Shown here: one piece after another, positions 31,753-45,400 of the stretch
Numbering within the stretch: position 1 is the first letter of the stretch
Layout of the letters: the number at the start of each line of letters is the position of its first letter
Origin: Carnegiea gigantea
Taxonomy: Eukaryota; Streptophyta; Magnoliopsida; Caryophyllales; Cactaceae
Assembly (NCBI GenBank): GCA_029747015.1
Contig: JAKOGI010000004.1
Span: 1,645,001 to 1,709,000, forward strand
Reading direction: 5' to 3'
Length of the DNA stretch: 64,000 bases
Made by a program: the position numbers and the translations under genes
Notes under the pieces: model-generated
Seen by the model: the letters and a program-made list of their open reading frames with translations, nothing else
Database searches by the model: none
Told to the model about the DNA's origin: nothing

Positions 31753-32198
31753 TGCCTAGGACCTTGTGAAATATCTTAAAACCTTCTAGGCTATAGTAGA
31801 ATATTCTAAAATATTCTTTGGAATGTTCCATACTATTCTACATGCGTGTTGTATATAGGATATTTGTATAGTATATTCTAAATGTGTAATAAGTCGTGTG
31901 ATCAAACAGATCTTCACTATCCATTGAGGAAGTAGATGTGTATATATAACCCTAAGGAGGCTCATTTGCACACCAAGTCATTAAAAGCATTTTCAAGTGT
32001 AATACTAGGCATTCTCCTAAATTTCTTTGTGTCCACTCTATCTCTAAGTTCTCTTTGAGTGTATATGTTTGTGTGCTTATTTAGCTTCCCGCAAACCTAA
32101 GTTAAGCAATACTTAAGGCTTACTAGCAAACTAAGGAAGGGTTTTGAGTGGCACAACACGAGTTTGAATTTGAGTGAATTATCAACTCGTGACATAAG

Positions 32199-34247
32199 GC
32201 ACTACAGTGGATGGACGACCAAAAACAAGATTAAAAGGCCATATCAAACATCATAGGCTTTGAAGCTAGTGTTGCTAGCCCTTGTGACGTTCTATTGGGA
32301 TATTTCGAGTGTTAAACTAAAGCTGCAAGCGTACAGCTTTCGCTGTAATACTTGAGGGTCGTGTCCTCGGGGACGAGGATGAGATTGACGTCACAATCGA
32401 CTAAGCCATCTTAAGCAGAATTAAGTTTCCCTAACAGAGAAATAGGTTAAAGTAACTTTTTACACCGAATTTACTATTCTAAAACAAAATAAAACAGTTA
32501 AAAGTGAAAAAAACCAAACTAGCAAATTAACGGGAAACAAAATAAAGAAGGTATTCAAATGAAATCAAAACGGTTCAAAGCTCAAAACTCACATACCCTA
32601 TTCTAAACTTACTATTGCTAACAAAACCAAAACCAAAACCGAAACAGAGCCAAACTAGCAAGGCACAAAATAGCAAAACAGAACCAACAGGAGGAGGAGT
32701 GATAGAGCTGAAATAGTGGTATCAACCACCATTAACAAAACCTAATTAGAACATTATCACCTCATCATCATCATCACTAAGTTCAAAATCACATAACATC
32801 ATCAACAGCGATCAAAATCACTTCAACCAACACGCCCCAGCAAAACCCAGCATAATTCAGAGCAACAAAATTGAACAAAGCTTGAATCCAAACCCAACAA
32901 TACCCGAGAACAATAACCATAAAAGCAGGATAGGACCGAAATAAGGGAGGGGAGGAAAATACAAAATCATTCAGCCAGAATAACAGAACACTCTGACCAT
33001 AAATAATCCAAAATCAACATCAAGCTTGCAAGTTTTGAACCCAGAATCAGTAATTCTCATTAACTCAACTAAATTAGATCATAATCAAAATTAACCAAAC
33101 CAATAGCATAACTGAAAACTGAGCAACAGGGGAGGGGGATTTCGAACCTAGCCTCAAACCAGCTTCAATTGCCGCCAAAGGAAATCGCAGAATCACCATA
33201 AACACGCCCCTAACTCAGGGCGAAATGAGGGTGGAAGGGAGTACGAACAGCCAACACAATCCCAGCTATGAATGAATTCAAAACCCGAAATCATAAACTT
33301 TAACTCAACACTCATAAATTTAACATCAAATGGCTAAAAACAGATCTCTAATCAAAATCCAAACTGAAAACAACCCTAAATTTCATGAATTATAACCAAG
33401 AAACGCATAAATGAGGCGTCATTACATGATTTCGAAACCCAGAATCTACCTAACACAAAAACCCTAATCCTTAAAATCAGAGAAAAAAACATCTAAATTT
33501 CGAGAAAATAATTGCAAAAATTAAACTAATTAAAACCTAAAGCTTGTCTAACCTCTCTTATGGAGCTAGCCTCTTCAATTTATACCCAAACTCTTCAAAT
33601 CTTCACCGTTCATCTCGAGATGCGTGCGCAGAGGAGATGGTGCAATTCTGGTGTTTGTTGTGTGAATTGTGAGGTGGATGAGGATGACGGAGATGGTGGT
33701 GTACTGGTGTGCTAGCGTCGTTCGAAGAGAGAGAAAGAGATGAGGAATGGAGGAGATGGAGAGGGTTATTGGGGGTCTGGATCTGGTTTACCGAAAAAGG
33801 AGAGAGAAAGAGGAGATAAGGGGGGTCTGTTAAGGTAGCACGTGCCTAGCACGTGGGGGACTCGGTTAAGGTGCATATGACAGGCACACGGCCTGGGAAA
33901 ATTTAGGTTTTATTTATTTATTTATTTTTCTTTTTCTTTGGATGATGGATTAAAAAGAAAGGTTGGGCTTCTTGGGCTGCTAATTCAATCTTTCATGGCC
34001 CGAATTTTCATTTCCAGCATTTTTCCATCATTATTCTCATTTTATTCAAAACCTAGAAAATAAAATAAAATCAAATAGAAACCTAAAAATAATGATTATA
34101 ACGAGCATAAAGTAGGTACAGAAGTACTGCAAAAATAACACATTTTTAGCACGAACACATTCCTACGAGCTTAGGCCCTTTCTTTTCTCATTCGTAATCC
34201 CCCCCCCCCAATTTTTATTTTTCTATGAGAGTGTGACTCTTAAATCT
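32199..34247. other. Unclassified, possibly a large non-autonomous element
   Basis: At about 32310-32400 there is the phrase GTGTCCTCGGGGACGAGG, which resembles internal or terminal parts of plant non-autonomous retroelements. An A-rich, strongly C-poor-in-G stretch follows (32400-33560), then a GA-rich patch with GCACGTGCCTAGCACGTGGG (33838-33857). No open frame of note and no clear terminal repeats. Confidence 0.4.
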
Positions 34248-34250
34248 TAA

Positions 34251-34855
34251 CAGGGTGTTTGGTTACAAAAGCTTTTTAGTGGTAAAATAGCTTTTTAGGG
34301 TGACTTTAGCTGGTTTGACGGGTCAAATAACTAATTGCAGTATTTGGTAAAGAGCTGTTTGAAACAGCTATTTTGATCGAAATAATTCTTTTTGAAAAGG
34401 CTATTCCAAACAGTTCTAATAAATAATACAGGAAAACTATAAGACATGGGTATCATGTAAATAGATGGTAATTGAAAAGAAATTTCGACAAGTAAATAAT
34501 GAATACAAATAATGTAGAATAAGGAGGAACATTAGGTTTTTTTGTTTGGTGCTTAGGAAAATTAGGTTTTATAAATAAAGGTAATTTTTATATATGCCAT
34601 AAACTTATTATTGTTAAAAACAAAATAGATGACCAATAAATAAAAAATCACGTTCAATCAAATAGTAAATTAGAGAATGAACATACATGAAATTAGACCA
34701 AATATATATTTTTTCAGAATCAGCTAATTTACCATACATTTTTTTGAGAGACACTTGATCAAAACAGCTAACATAAATAGCTAATTCAACCAGTTAACAA
34801 CTAACAACTAATACAAATAACAAACATCTAACAGCTACAGTTTGCCAAACATAAC
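34251..34855. mobile_element. Harbinger-like MITE, TAA target duplication
   Basis: The left end CAGGGTGTTTGG pairs with the complement of the right end, GTTATGTTTGG. TAA lies on both sides (34248-34250, 34856-34858). The right half is rich in AACAGCTAAC/AACAACTAA words. A shorter relative in the opposite orientation lies at 62835-63114. Confidence 0.7.
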
Positions 34856-35099
34856 TAATGTCACTTTGTGAATATCAAGAATCCATTTTGGAAGATGAGT
34901 CCCTGCTGTATCTACCACCCAGAAAAGAAAAAAACAAAGGAAAAAAAATCCTTTTCGGCACTCTAAATTCAGATATACTTGTTTTCTTTTCTCTACAATT
35001 TGAGTTCGTAACCTTCTAAAAATCCTCAAATTAAATGTACACGATGGTCGAGAAGGTATATATATGGCAGATATTAAGGTCCACTAATTCTTTTATCGA

Positions 35100-37137
35100 T
35101 ATTGCTTGATTTGCTTCCTCAAGAGTGAGTGCTCAAAGAGATGGGCTCTGGACCTAAATGGTGACCATGGATTAACATGTGCATAACATTGGGTACCATC
35201 CCATTAGTCTTCAACAGAGCACCTTGCAAACCGTTTTAAATGGGGAGAGGTTTAAGACAGGGAGATCCTCTGTCACCCCTCCTATTTGTGACAATGGCGG
35301 AGGTGCTAAACAGGCTGTTGATTCGAGCAACCAAAGTAGGGTTATTCAAAGGGCTCGAAGTGGGTGTACGGGCGACTAAAATCTCACACTTGCAATTCGC
35401 GGATGATACTCTAGTATTCTGTGAAGAGGATAACAGCCACCTCTGGAACATCAAAAGAATTACTAAGTTTCCAAGCCTTTTCAGGACTCGCGGTAAACTA
35501 CAGCAAGTCAGGCTTGATTATGCTGGGGAAAGATGCTGAATGGGCTCGTAATTAATGCTGTGGTAAAACTTGATTGTACCCTCATCGCACTCCCTATTAC
35601 TTATCTCGGAGTTTCCCTCGGTGCAAATATGAAGAAGGTGTCATCATGGCAGTGTATCATTGAGAAGATTCAGGAGAGGTTAAGCACATGGAAACACACT
35701 TGCTTATCTCATGTAGGAAGATTGGTACTCATTAAGTCCGTCTTAAATAGCCTTCCCATTTACTGGCTCTCCATCTTCAGGATGCCAAGTAAAGTTGCAA
35801 ATGAAATTATTAAAATACAAAGGAGGTTTTTATGGTGTGGAGAAAAGGAGGGAAGGTTCTCGGCATTAGTGAAGTGGGAAGTTATACAAAAACCAAAATG
35901 GGCAGGGGGTTTGGGGGTGGATGATCTATCCTGAAAAACGCTGCTATCTTGTTCAAATGGTGGTAGAGATCTATGACCGAGGAGGGATCACTTTGGAGAA
36001 AAGTGATCACATCCATCCACAAAGAAGATATCACTGTCGTGCCAACGTCTACACTCTCTCAAGTACGGGGGCCATGGCGAGACATTAAGAGTCTGACACG
36101 AGAATCCATTGCTTCGATTTTCCTTCAGCACCTAAGTATGCAGGTGGGAAGCGGATCAAAGATAAGATTTTGGGAAGATCGGTGGATACATGGTACCACA
36201 CTACTTTGTAGATTTCCAAGCTTGTACAAAATATCAAATCAAAGAAATGAGCTGATTGCGAATATGTGCTAGTTTGAAGGAGAATCATGGAGATGGATCC
36301 TCACTTGGAGCCAACAACTCAACCAAGAAGAGGTGTACCAAACAGAGGAATTAAAGGGGCTACTGAGCCATCATTGTCTTAGAAGGGAAAGCCACTGACC
36401 AGGTCATTTGGGGATCAAAGCATGTATTCTCACCCAAAGACTTTTCCAATAAAGTACATAAAGTCAATTACCAAGGTGCCTTGGTTGACAATCTGGTTGC
36501 CTTGGTGTGGATGCACTTAACCCCACCCAAAGTGGAGTTCTTCATGTGGTTGGCTCTGCTTGGAAAATTAAATACAAAAGGCTTGCTCCTCAAGAGATGC
36601 GTTCTCCCAGTGCAAGAAAATAGATGCACATTTTGCTCTTCTAGTCCTGAGGACTTGAGCCACCTGCTTGTCCTTTGCCCTGTATCCTGGCATATCTGGA
36701 TAAATCTTGCTAGCGACCTTGGACAGACCATTTCTAGACCAGAGAGTTTCAGGAAGTTCTATGAAACTTGATTATTTACAAGGTTTAAAAATCAACTCAG
36801 GCGAAAGTTGTGGATCACAACCTTCTATGCAACAGCCTGGAGCCTTTGGATGAAGAGGAATGCTATGGCTTTTCATCACCAAGACCAAGGCAGTGCAGCT
36901 CTCTATCACATTATTAGGTAGATGGCGCCTTGTGGACGAAAGCCTAGAAAGAAAAAGTGGCATATATCCCAGAGGAGTTGGCTCAAAATTTCCGCTCTAT
37001 TCCTCTGCTATTTGCATAAGTAGTCTTGTGGCTTGGATTGTGAGGCGATCTTGTTTTATTTTGCTGAATGTCTAAGATAATTGTATTTGTTTACCATCAT
37101 TTGGAACTGCCTTTGACACTAATTATCGAAAAAAAAG
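35100..37137 (+). mobile_element. Decayed L1-type LINE, 5'-truncated
   Basis: Fragments in several frames follow the order of a plant L1 ORF2: a degraded reverse transcriptase start (35140-35235), RGLRQGDPLSPLLF then LQFADDTLVF (35243-35420), the post-catalytic region ITYLGVSLGANMKK (35595-35640), RFLWCGEKEG and WAGGLGVDDLS (35820-35930), GSGSKIRFWEDRW (36145-36190), and the zinc-binding C-terminus with PPKVEFFMWLAL and RCTFCSSSPEDLSHLLVLCP (36520-36690). A short A-run ends it near 37137. The endonuclease domain is missing, and several frameshifts and stops show it is dead. The 5' edge is approximate, and no convincing target duplication was found. Confidence 0.85.
35240..36915 (+). pseudogene. 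LINE reverse transcriptase / zf-RVT remnant
   Basis: The catalytic FADD motif is present near 35398-35409 (the YxDD equivalent of LINE reverse transcriptase), in the frame starting MGRGLRQGD at 35240. Frame changes occur near 35500-35535, near the stop at 35932, and between 36272 and 36481, so no single protein could be made. The remaining pieces cover the palm, thumb and the Cys/His zinc-binding tail. Confidence 0.85.
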
Positions 37138-40100
37138 AGTGATTTCTTCTGTGAATAGACTCACTTATGCTATATACTTACTGAAGATAAATTTTAAGGA
37201 TTTATGCTGGATTACTTTCCTAATTAATGTGAAGAAAGATATGACATAACAACTATTTAAATAAACCAATAGAATATATACCAAATTTATACTGTCGTGT
37301 AATTAAATGAAAAATATCATCATGAAAATATATAGGGGGTCTTTAATGATACAAATTAAAATGAATTAATCACGATATCTTCAATAGTCACATCCATCTA
37401 TGCAATCATCTTGTTATCGGCACAATTATCTTTTAATTTTTTTGGCTGTATATTAACACATCATGATATAATGTTTAACATGATTATACAATATAATTAG
37501 CTATTGCCCCTTCCTTTTTTTGGGTTGGGGAGGTTGTTGGAACTTAGAAAATACGTAAAGCTAGAAACATGCAAGTTTCAACATCATGGAAGCATGCACT
37601 GAAGCTATATTGCGAATAATCTAGATATTCATAAATTATTTGGTGATGGTAAAGTAACGATTAATTAAGATGGGCGATATTGTGAGAGGTAGCATAGCGC
37701 ACGGCCCGCACGCATAGTTTTGGGACTTCTTTAATTTCACAGTTGCGTTGATCGTATAATATTGATATAAATGCAGAATAACAAATATGAACTTGCCACT
37801 TGTCAAGATACCATTAATCCATTCAAATTAGAGTTGGGTAATAGGTCGTGCCGAGTCGAATTTGTGTTCGTGTCGAATTTAAACGGATTGAGAATTCTTC
37901 GACCTAAACCTAACCCGTTTATTAAATGGGTTGAAAAATCTTGACCTGTACCCATTTAATTTTTAAACGGGTTGACCCGCTTAATCTGTTTAAGATAAAT
38001 AGGTCAAATTCAGTCACTTTATTAACTGTTTACGTATTTAATATTTTTAACTAATATGTAATTGCAATATTAAAAATTAAGTTTACATATCACATTAAAT
38101 ATTTACTCTTTAAAATTTCCCTGATTCGTCATAATTCATAATTTTAAAAATTTTTTATATTCTTAATTATCTAATAAAAAATAAATGGATAAATAACAAA
38201 TGAAAAAAATGAGTTGGCTTATTTAACTTATTTAATTAAACGGGTTAAATAGGTACTTTTTCGTATCGAGAATCCCGACCTGAACCTAACCCATTTAATT
38301 AAACGGGTCGAAAATTCATACCCAAACCCATTTAACTTCGTATCAGTTTCGGGTCGGTAATCGTGTTGAATCAGCTTTTCCCAACTATTCAGTTTTATAT
38401 TATATATATGATGATATATTATATGATATGATATGATGATAAAATCCTAACTCTATGATACCTAACTTAATACACACTGAACACTCATCTTCTTGGTTCT
38501 TACATAGAGAGTTGTTTCTCGATAATACAGTTTGGGAGAAAGATCCACTGATATGGTATTTTCTTCAACGGATCGTGGACCTACTGATCTAGTGCAAGCT
38601 CAATGGTTTAGAAGATATAATTCTGACAAGAAAATTGTCTTCGAAACGCCAGGCCAAATGTAATTAGACAGCCTTGTTAGAACTTTTATATGAATCATCC
38701 CAAAAATAATCAACAAAACAACAAGAAGCGAACACAAAAACATCATAAAATAAAACAACTCCCGCCCAACTATAAAGATTAGATTGATAATAAGATTCAC
38801 AATCTCACAATTAGGAAGATAAACATATATAACCAAAAAAAAAACCCAGCTAAACACCTACAAAATGGTAGAAGGACAGAAGAGAATACCAGGAACGACC
38901 ACAAATGATCATTCTTGGCTTGTAGAGTATCGGCCAAGAAGGAACGCCGCTTTCCTTTGATTTGGTGACTCGTCAGGTCTTAGCGTAAGATAGAGTCCAA
39001 TTTATAATTATTTTTAAAAAATTAAAGTACATATATCTAAACAAAAATTCCATGCTATAATTGTAATATCTTTACTCTTTATAATATTTAAGACTAGATA
39101 AGCAGAGTTTCAAATCATATGATATATTTTAATGAAATTTATATTGCGGTCACAGAATTCTACTTCAAGTAAGTTGGCAAAGTAGCTGACTCGCTCATGC
39201 GTGTGAGAGATGAACATTCAAAAGTCAAAACCTAATTCGACGAGACGTACGTGTCCATATATGCCTTGTGTCTGATCGATGTTAACATCTTTGACCAAGA
39301 AAATGTTACATCTCTGACCAAACATTAAAAGTACATGCTTTTATCAAGTATTTAAGAGTAGACATTGAAGATTTTAGAACGAGTAATTTTGTAGCTCTTC
39401 TATTTTTATTTTTCTTAAAAAATCTAATAGGAAACTATTATAACAACAGGGACCAGATTTAACTTCCCCCATGTAAAATGGTGTTTTTACTTTTTAAAAT
39501 ATACCTATGGGCAAAAAAAGGTCAAACCACAAGCCCTTGGGCCTCCGTATGGACGATCTTATTCAAGAAGAAAGATGCAAGTGAACTTACTAGCATAATC
39601 CCACTTACTATTATAACTTATAACTAAGAACTCATTATTTAAGGCGTTACATTCAATACATTTCAATTTGTTAGAGTATGAAAGTGGGTGTTATCCCACA
39701 TTGATAAAATGAAAGAATGTGAAAGTGGATGTTGTCCTAAATTGATAAAATTAAAGGGTTTGAGCATGTGTATAAACTTGTGAATTACTCCACCAATTGT
39801 CAATTGATTTTGAAATGGAACCTCATTTGAGTTTATATGTGTGACTCTCTGTTGAAAGCCCAATTGATATAAAATTTAACACAATTATATCACCCATTAG
39901 AGAAAGAATCTCCTTATTCATGGCTAAATGCCTGGTAGATTAAAGGATGCACCTTTAGGGTGCAAAAGGGTAGGATTTAATTGCTCGGTAATTGCCCATG
40001 AAAATCAAATGAATTCAAGAGGTGGCTACTGAAGTTATCGTAGAAGTGACGCCTGAAGCCCAAATCCATTGATGGTGGGACTACCATGAGAGAGGGAGGG

Positions 40101-40328
40101 GAGAGACTTGGATGCTACGGTTTGGGGCTTGCAACTGATGTCTAATTATGTCCCTAAACCACCTCAAAAGTTAGCATACAAGATGCAAATCAGAAGGAAA
40201 AGGCATGGCCTTAACCGAAAACATGTCACTCCTAGGGATCATAGCAAGATGAGTCATACCGAGCTGTGGTGTACTAATAAATTCTTATATATAGAATTTT
40301 TTAATTTCACATGATTTATATATCCTTA
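37138..40328. other. AT-rich intergenic DNA with old repeats
   Basis: Around 37845-38390 lies a probable MITE of the GTTGGGTAATAGGTCG type, with AAACGGGTTGACCCG words and a right end TTCCCAACT, but I found no clean target duplication. Around 39672-39900 a segment starting GTATGAAAGTGGGTG resembles the leader part of a plant LTR, without a partner. No gene was recognised. Confidence 0.45.
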
Positions 40329-40333
40329 TTTAA

Positions 40334-40510
40334 GATATGTCCTTTTTAGGTGAAAGGAAGGAGTTAGAAGTTGAATTCATAATTGCAAGAAATTAGAAAA
40401 AGTTGACAAATTTTGAAGTGAATTAGGAAGAAAAAAAAGTGGGAAGAGTTAAAAAGAATCGGAAGAAGATAGGAGAAAATATTTTTAAGTTTCAACTAAA
40501 AAAACAGATC
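40334..40510. mobile_element. 177-bp MITE with TTTAA duplication
   Basis: The left end GATATGTCCTTTTTAGGTGA pairs with the complement of the right end (GATCTGTTTTTTTAGTTGAA). TTTAA flanks both ends (40329-40333, 40511-40515). Its GAAGTGAATTAGGAAG-like interior resembles the Tourist-like elements here. Confidence 0.7.
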
Positions 40511-40515
40511 TTTAA

Positions 40516-41841
40516 TCATCTTTATCTTTACAATATAAATTAAAAATTATAGAACGAACGTCCAAGTTTCAGCTCAGTAGACTTTTGATTGTATCATGAC
40601 GTGATGTTTGAGCCTTTCTTATGGGGGGGGAAAAAAAAACCTTGATTTGAAATCTCAACAACAGCCTAACTAAATTATTGCATGAGGTAATGAAATAAGC
40701 CCATGCACGCGTTCAATACGATTCATGCTTGCTTGAGCGTTGACTGACATATATTATAGTATTATAGGAAATATCAATTTCTTGATAATATTATCCCTTT
40801 TTTTTTGTCCAGATGAGATACAAATCCTAGTTACAACAATAGAAAAATCAAGATAGAATTGAATTTCGAATCTGATACACTCTAGAAGTCCAGATCTTAG
40901 TTTAATTTTAGTTATTTTATTCGATTATTAATATTGTCTTTCTTAGATTGTAGAGATCCAAATCTAATTTCGAATATACTTCATTGGCAATTTATATCAG
41001 TTTCAAATGTGTATTATATATTGAATTTATCATATACTTAAATAATGCTAAACATACTTCTTTTTTTTTCTTTTGGCTTATCCGGGACGAAACAACTCCT
41101 TGAATTAATCTACCATATAGCATTAGTCTAGGAAGATGGGATGTAGGTTTCAAGGGGTTTCGTCATGACCTAATTGGTTCCATAATTTTGACAAATTGCC
41201 CATAATTTTTTTTTCTCTGGCCAAGCAAACAGAAACCTACCTCTCAGACAAATTTCCTATAAATTGCTGGGCACATTAATGCTATTACAATCTCAAAATT
41301 GCCAATCAGTTTGAAACTACTAAAAAATAGCATACATCACATGAGGATATGCCCCTTATTTTGATGCTATCTTCATTTGGTTAACCGTATATACATGTTG
41401 GGCTTTATTAATACTCTCATGGAGGAAGAGACATCCTAGATTAAAAAATATATAATTTGTCTCAAATGTATAGAATTAAAGGACTTGAACATATATGTGA
41501 ATCAATCAGTAACTTCATCCATTCCTAATTAAATTTAGGATAAAACTTCACTTAAACTTACATACGTTTTTCAATTAGTTAAGATCTGATTGAAATAAAT
41601 ATTTAATAAATTAATCTTTTCATGTTCATAATTGGTAGTCTAATATTTTATTGTTAATCTTTTCATGTTCATGCATGTAAATAACTGGTACGCTTTTACA
41701 TGATATGAACTTTTGCATTCAAAAAGGTGCTTAAAGCTTCCTATCATTAGCATGGCCCCAATAACCTTAGCTTTACACCTCTACAACTTGCACGTATGTT
41801 GATGGCTTTTGTATAAGTTTTATTCTAATCAACTTTTCGGG
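40516..41841. other. Intergenic DNA, no gene seen
   Basis: Contains a G8-A9 tract (40623-40639) and AT-rich DNA. The stretch at about 41396-41560 (GGCTTTATTAATACTCTC onward) has the texture of an old LTR fragment but no identifiable ends. Confidence 0.45.
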
Positions 41842-41844
41842 ATA

Positions 41845-42102
41845 CAGACATGTTCTTTTCGTAGGTAAATTGCTGTGGGTAAAAGAGTGAAGTAGGTTGA
41901 GGTAGGTTGAAATAGGTTGAAGTGGGTTGAAGTAGGTTGAAGTGGGTTGAATTTTTTATATGTGATAAATTGAACTTGGTTAAAATAGTGGAAGTGAATT
42001 GAAGTGGGTTAAAGTAGGTTGAAGTGGATTGAAGTAGATTGAAATGGGTTGAAGTGGGTTGAAGTTGATATTTTAGAATTGGCCCACAAAAAGAACAGGG
42101 CC
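41845..42102. mobile_element. Tourist-like MITE, third copy
   Basis: TGTTCTTTTCGTAGGTAAATT at the left is inverted against the right-end CACAAAAAGAACAGGGCC. The interior is a run of GGTTGAAGTGGGTTGAAGTA-type 10-mers. ATA borders both inferred ends (41842-41844, 42103-42105); the left terminus has drifted. Confidence 0.75.
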
Positions 42103-42278
42103 ATAATGTAAGTATTTGATGAATTTTCTTAATTCTACCTGTACAAATAATCTCATGAATTTTAGAAGGCTCTAATGGTAGAGTTCAACGAAATTTGTCG
42201 TTGTAGACGCGATTTGATGATGATTTGTCGTTGTAGAAGTCGCAGAGTTTTTTTTCTCTAGCCGAAATTACATTTTTA

Positions 42279-42474
42279 GGGGCCTTTTTTTCAGTTGGAA
42301 GTTAGTAAATGAAGTCACAAGAAAATTAAGCTAAAAATATTTATAAATAAATTTATTAGAAAATTTAAAAGAGATGAAAGAAGTGAAATGATATATGAAA
42401 AAAGTCGGAATAATTCGAAAAAGTTGGAAGGAGAACTTTGCAGCTTTTTTTTTTTTTTTAAAAAAAAAGAGCCC
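42279..42474. mobile_element. Possible small MITE
   Basis: The left GGGGCCTTTTTTTC and the right AAAAAAAAGAGCCC are inverted, and the interior resembles the GAAATGATATATG-type MITEs nearby. The homopolymer content makes the pairing weak evidence. Confidence 0.35.
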
Positions 42475-45400
42475 ATAATGGTTTGGAAGCGACTGCGGAG
42501 TAAGGCGGAAGGGTTGAAGGACCTAAAAATTATAGTAGGCGAACATCTACTCATAGAGGATACCCTATATTTGAGAAGTCTTAAATCGGGTGGAAGAGCG
42601 AAGAAGTCAATGGGTTACATTTAGTCAACCTATTCTCCTCGAAAAATTCCCCAAAAAAATCCCCTTAAATTCTTTAATTTGCCTAGTTCTGGACATAACC
42701 CAGCAATGTGGTAGGTTCTCTTTTTTTTTTTTTTTTTTTCGGGTTTAATACTTTTTGAGTCACCTATTAACGTAAGGGTTGTTAGTGCTGAAACTATGCT
42801 TCCGAGCAGGCGAAGCTTACTTGTGATGTAGAGAGCAAGAACTCAAATTATCTTTTTAAGTTGATTAGGTCTATAATTTACTTGTTAGCGACGAATTATA
42901 TCAAATAAAGCTTTTAGTATAAGCTGTCAAGGATTTTCGATTTTGTAGGTTAATTTAGTTGCTGTCTGAATGCCCAAAAACGCTCCAAAATTAGTGTTTT
43001 AGCTATAACTAGATAACCCTAAATATCTATTTTCTAACAAGTTGTGGTAGGCTTTCAGATTCCAAGTATATCCCAAGTTTTAAGGCAAAAGCCGAGCATG
43101 GGTCGTCCTTGCAAGTTTGAATAAGCACGACCTTGATCATGAACTTAATTGGGTCATCAAATGAGTGATTAAAAGTTAGGATTTTACAGGAAGTTAGTGG
43201 AGACTTTCAGCAAATTCCTGTTTGAATGTCTCCTTTCAGCATCGGGATGGTGGATGATGCCACTAAGCAAGTACAAGTGCAACAAAATTCCGGCCTTGCA
43301 TTTGGACTACTTATTACTAGCCTAGAAGTTTTCAATTTCAATTTTTATGTCCTTAAATTGTTGTTTGAATGTTATTAGTTAGAGCGGGTGTTTCAATTTT
43401 ATTGGTCCATACTAATCCTATAGGTGCTTCATTTCTATTGCCTTATTTTTGTAGCTTGGGGAAGGGAATACTAATTTTGGTGGGTATAAATTAGCCTCCT
43501 TGTATTCATTTAAAGACAGGCTTAAGTAATTTGAGAATTAATAAATGAAAGTTACAATGTTTTTCTCTCCCTAAAAGAAACTCTCTCTCTTTCTTTCAAA
43601 TATTTTCTTTCCCACAAAGAAAACCTCTGTTGTTGTTTCAAATACTTATGTATTTAGATAGTGATCGAGCCAAACATTGAAATTAATTCTTGGTGCTTTG
43701 CTTTAGATAATCAATTGATGGATTGTTAGGCCAAGTGGAGGGTTGAACCTTTATCTTAGTCATTTCCATTTTTATTAGCTTTCTCCCCCATTCAAAAATA
43801 CACAACAATTTCCTTAATTTTCCTTTTCTTATTCAAGATTTAGCTTGGTACAAGAGCTCGTTATTTTTTGGTGATTATTAATGATTGTTGACGTTTGATC
43901 ATTTTTGTGATTAAATGCCCCCATACGCACCAAATTGGTATTCAAGCTCCCATTTTCACATCAACTTTTGAGCTTCCTTAATTAGTAACCTATGAAATCT
44001 AATGCATTCAAATATATCGAAAAAAAATTGAACTAACTCGTCAAGCCTTCAGACTCGTGCTCTGGTCAAAGGGAGCTTGCGTTGAGCCGAGTTGGCTTGA
44101 AATCTTACCGAGTTGAGCCCAAGTTAGGTGGGCTCAATTCGGCTCAATAATGGGTTGATTTTTTCGTAAGCATTTACGTGGTGGGCATGAAAGTACCACC
44201 ATCAACAAAATTTTATGCCAAACCTTATTTCTCAAAAGCAAAAGTGAAAATATATATAGGATTTAATTTTAATGGCATAGTTGAATTTAGAAACTTGTTG
44301 GCAAAAAACGAGCAAAAAAAGGATACCAATTCAAGCCTTAGTCAAGCTCCGAACGAAGAACTTTGCATCCAAGCCCAAGTTCGAGCGTAAATTTTACAAG
44401 CTTCCCATAAACTTCAGGTCAAGCTTGAGCTTAGCTTATATCCAAGCAAGTCGAGATAAAAACAAACGATCTAGTACTTAAAATTCCTAAGTTATGTGGC
44501 AATTTTTATCAATGTGTATTTGTCATATAAGCAACTTTTAATCCACATGTACTTTTGTTCCTTGATTAATTAAATAAGGCAACTGGTCGAAGTACAACTT
44601 TTATCAAAGTTGATCAGTCAATATAGGCAAGTTTTAATGCAATGTGCTTTTTTCCTCGATTAATTAAACAATGTGAATTCCCCAAGTACAAGCATCAGCA
44701 TGCGCTTATAAGATTTGTTGGAATACATACTTTTAGAAGTATGATATAAAAATTAACAACAGAGGGTTGCTCAATATAAGAAGTACAATGAAAGAGATTT
44801 CAAATTAAGTAGGAAAAACGTAACTATGAAATACTAACAGAATATATCATATTCCTATGAGGACAATTAAATTCTTAAAATTAGGTTGAGTGACACTTTA
44901 CCTCCATATGTTTATCATATAGGCAAAGTTTAAGGCATATGTATTGACCTCATTTTGGATAGTATATACTGTGAAAGTACGATTAGAAATTAGACATAAA
45001 TATGCTTCAAAAATTAATATAACTTTAATTGTAGCAATGGTAAGAGCAGTTTTGGTGGCTTTCTATGCCTATCACCCTCAATATACACGTATATATGCAC
45101 AAAAGTTGAGAGACCAGCATGACAATATGCCTAAAAGTATGCTTGAGGCCAAATAGGCCATGCCGAAAAGTTCGAAGAACAATAATTTTGCACCATCAGA
45201 AGACAAAGGCAGTCCAACGTAGCAAGTGGCCGGCAATAGACATTGTGGCCACATATTAGGTATATCGTCAGTTCAATCCAGAGTAATTAGGAATTAGTTG
45301 GTACGTATTGAAATATGTGAATTTCTTAATTTAGTGAAGACAAGCTAAGTTGTGGGAACATTTAATGTGTGACATAAACCTGATATTTAGGTAGTTTTTT

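Larger units (their letters stand above)
31605..32194 (+). mobile_element. Solo LTR with heat-shock-element-rich U3
   Basis: The sequence begins TGTCACGGGCC, ends CTCGTGACA, and is flanked by TAAG on both sides (31601-31604, 32195-32198). A TATA box (TATATATAACC) is at about 31938-31948. No primer-binding site or coding DNA follows, so a solo LTR left by recombination between two LTRs is the simplest reading. A 4-bp duplication is one short of the usual five, so the family (copia or gypsy) is not decided. Confidence 0.75.

Noticed and set aside
37845..38390. Element with GTTGGGTAATAGG / TTCCCAACT ends as a defined MITE
   Set aside because: The inverted ends match over only about ten bases and I found no convincing target duplication, so it is mentioned only as a possibility.
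40108..40314. 68-codon open frame beginning MDATVWGLQLM
   Set aside because: No motif, no splice context and no conservation evidence; likely chance.
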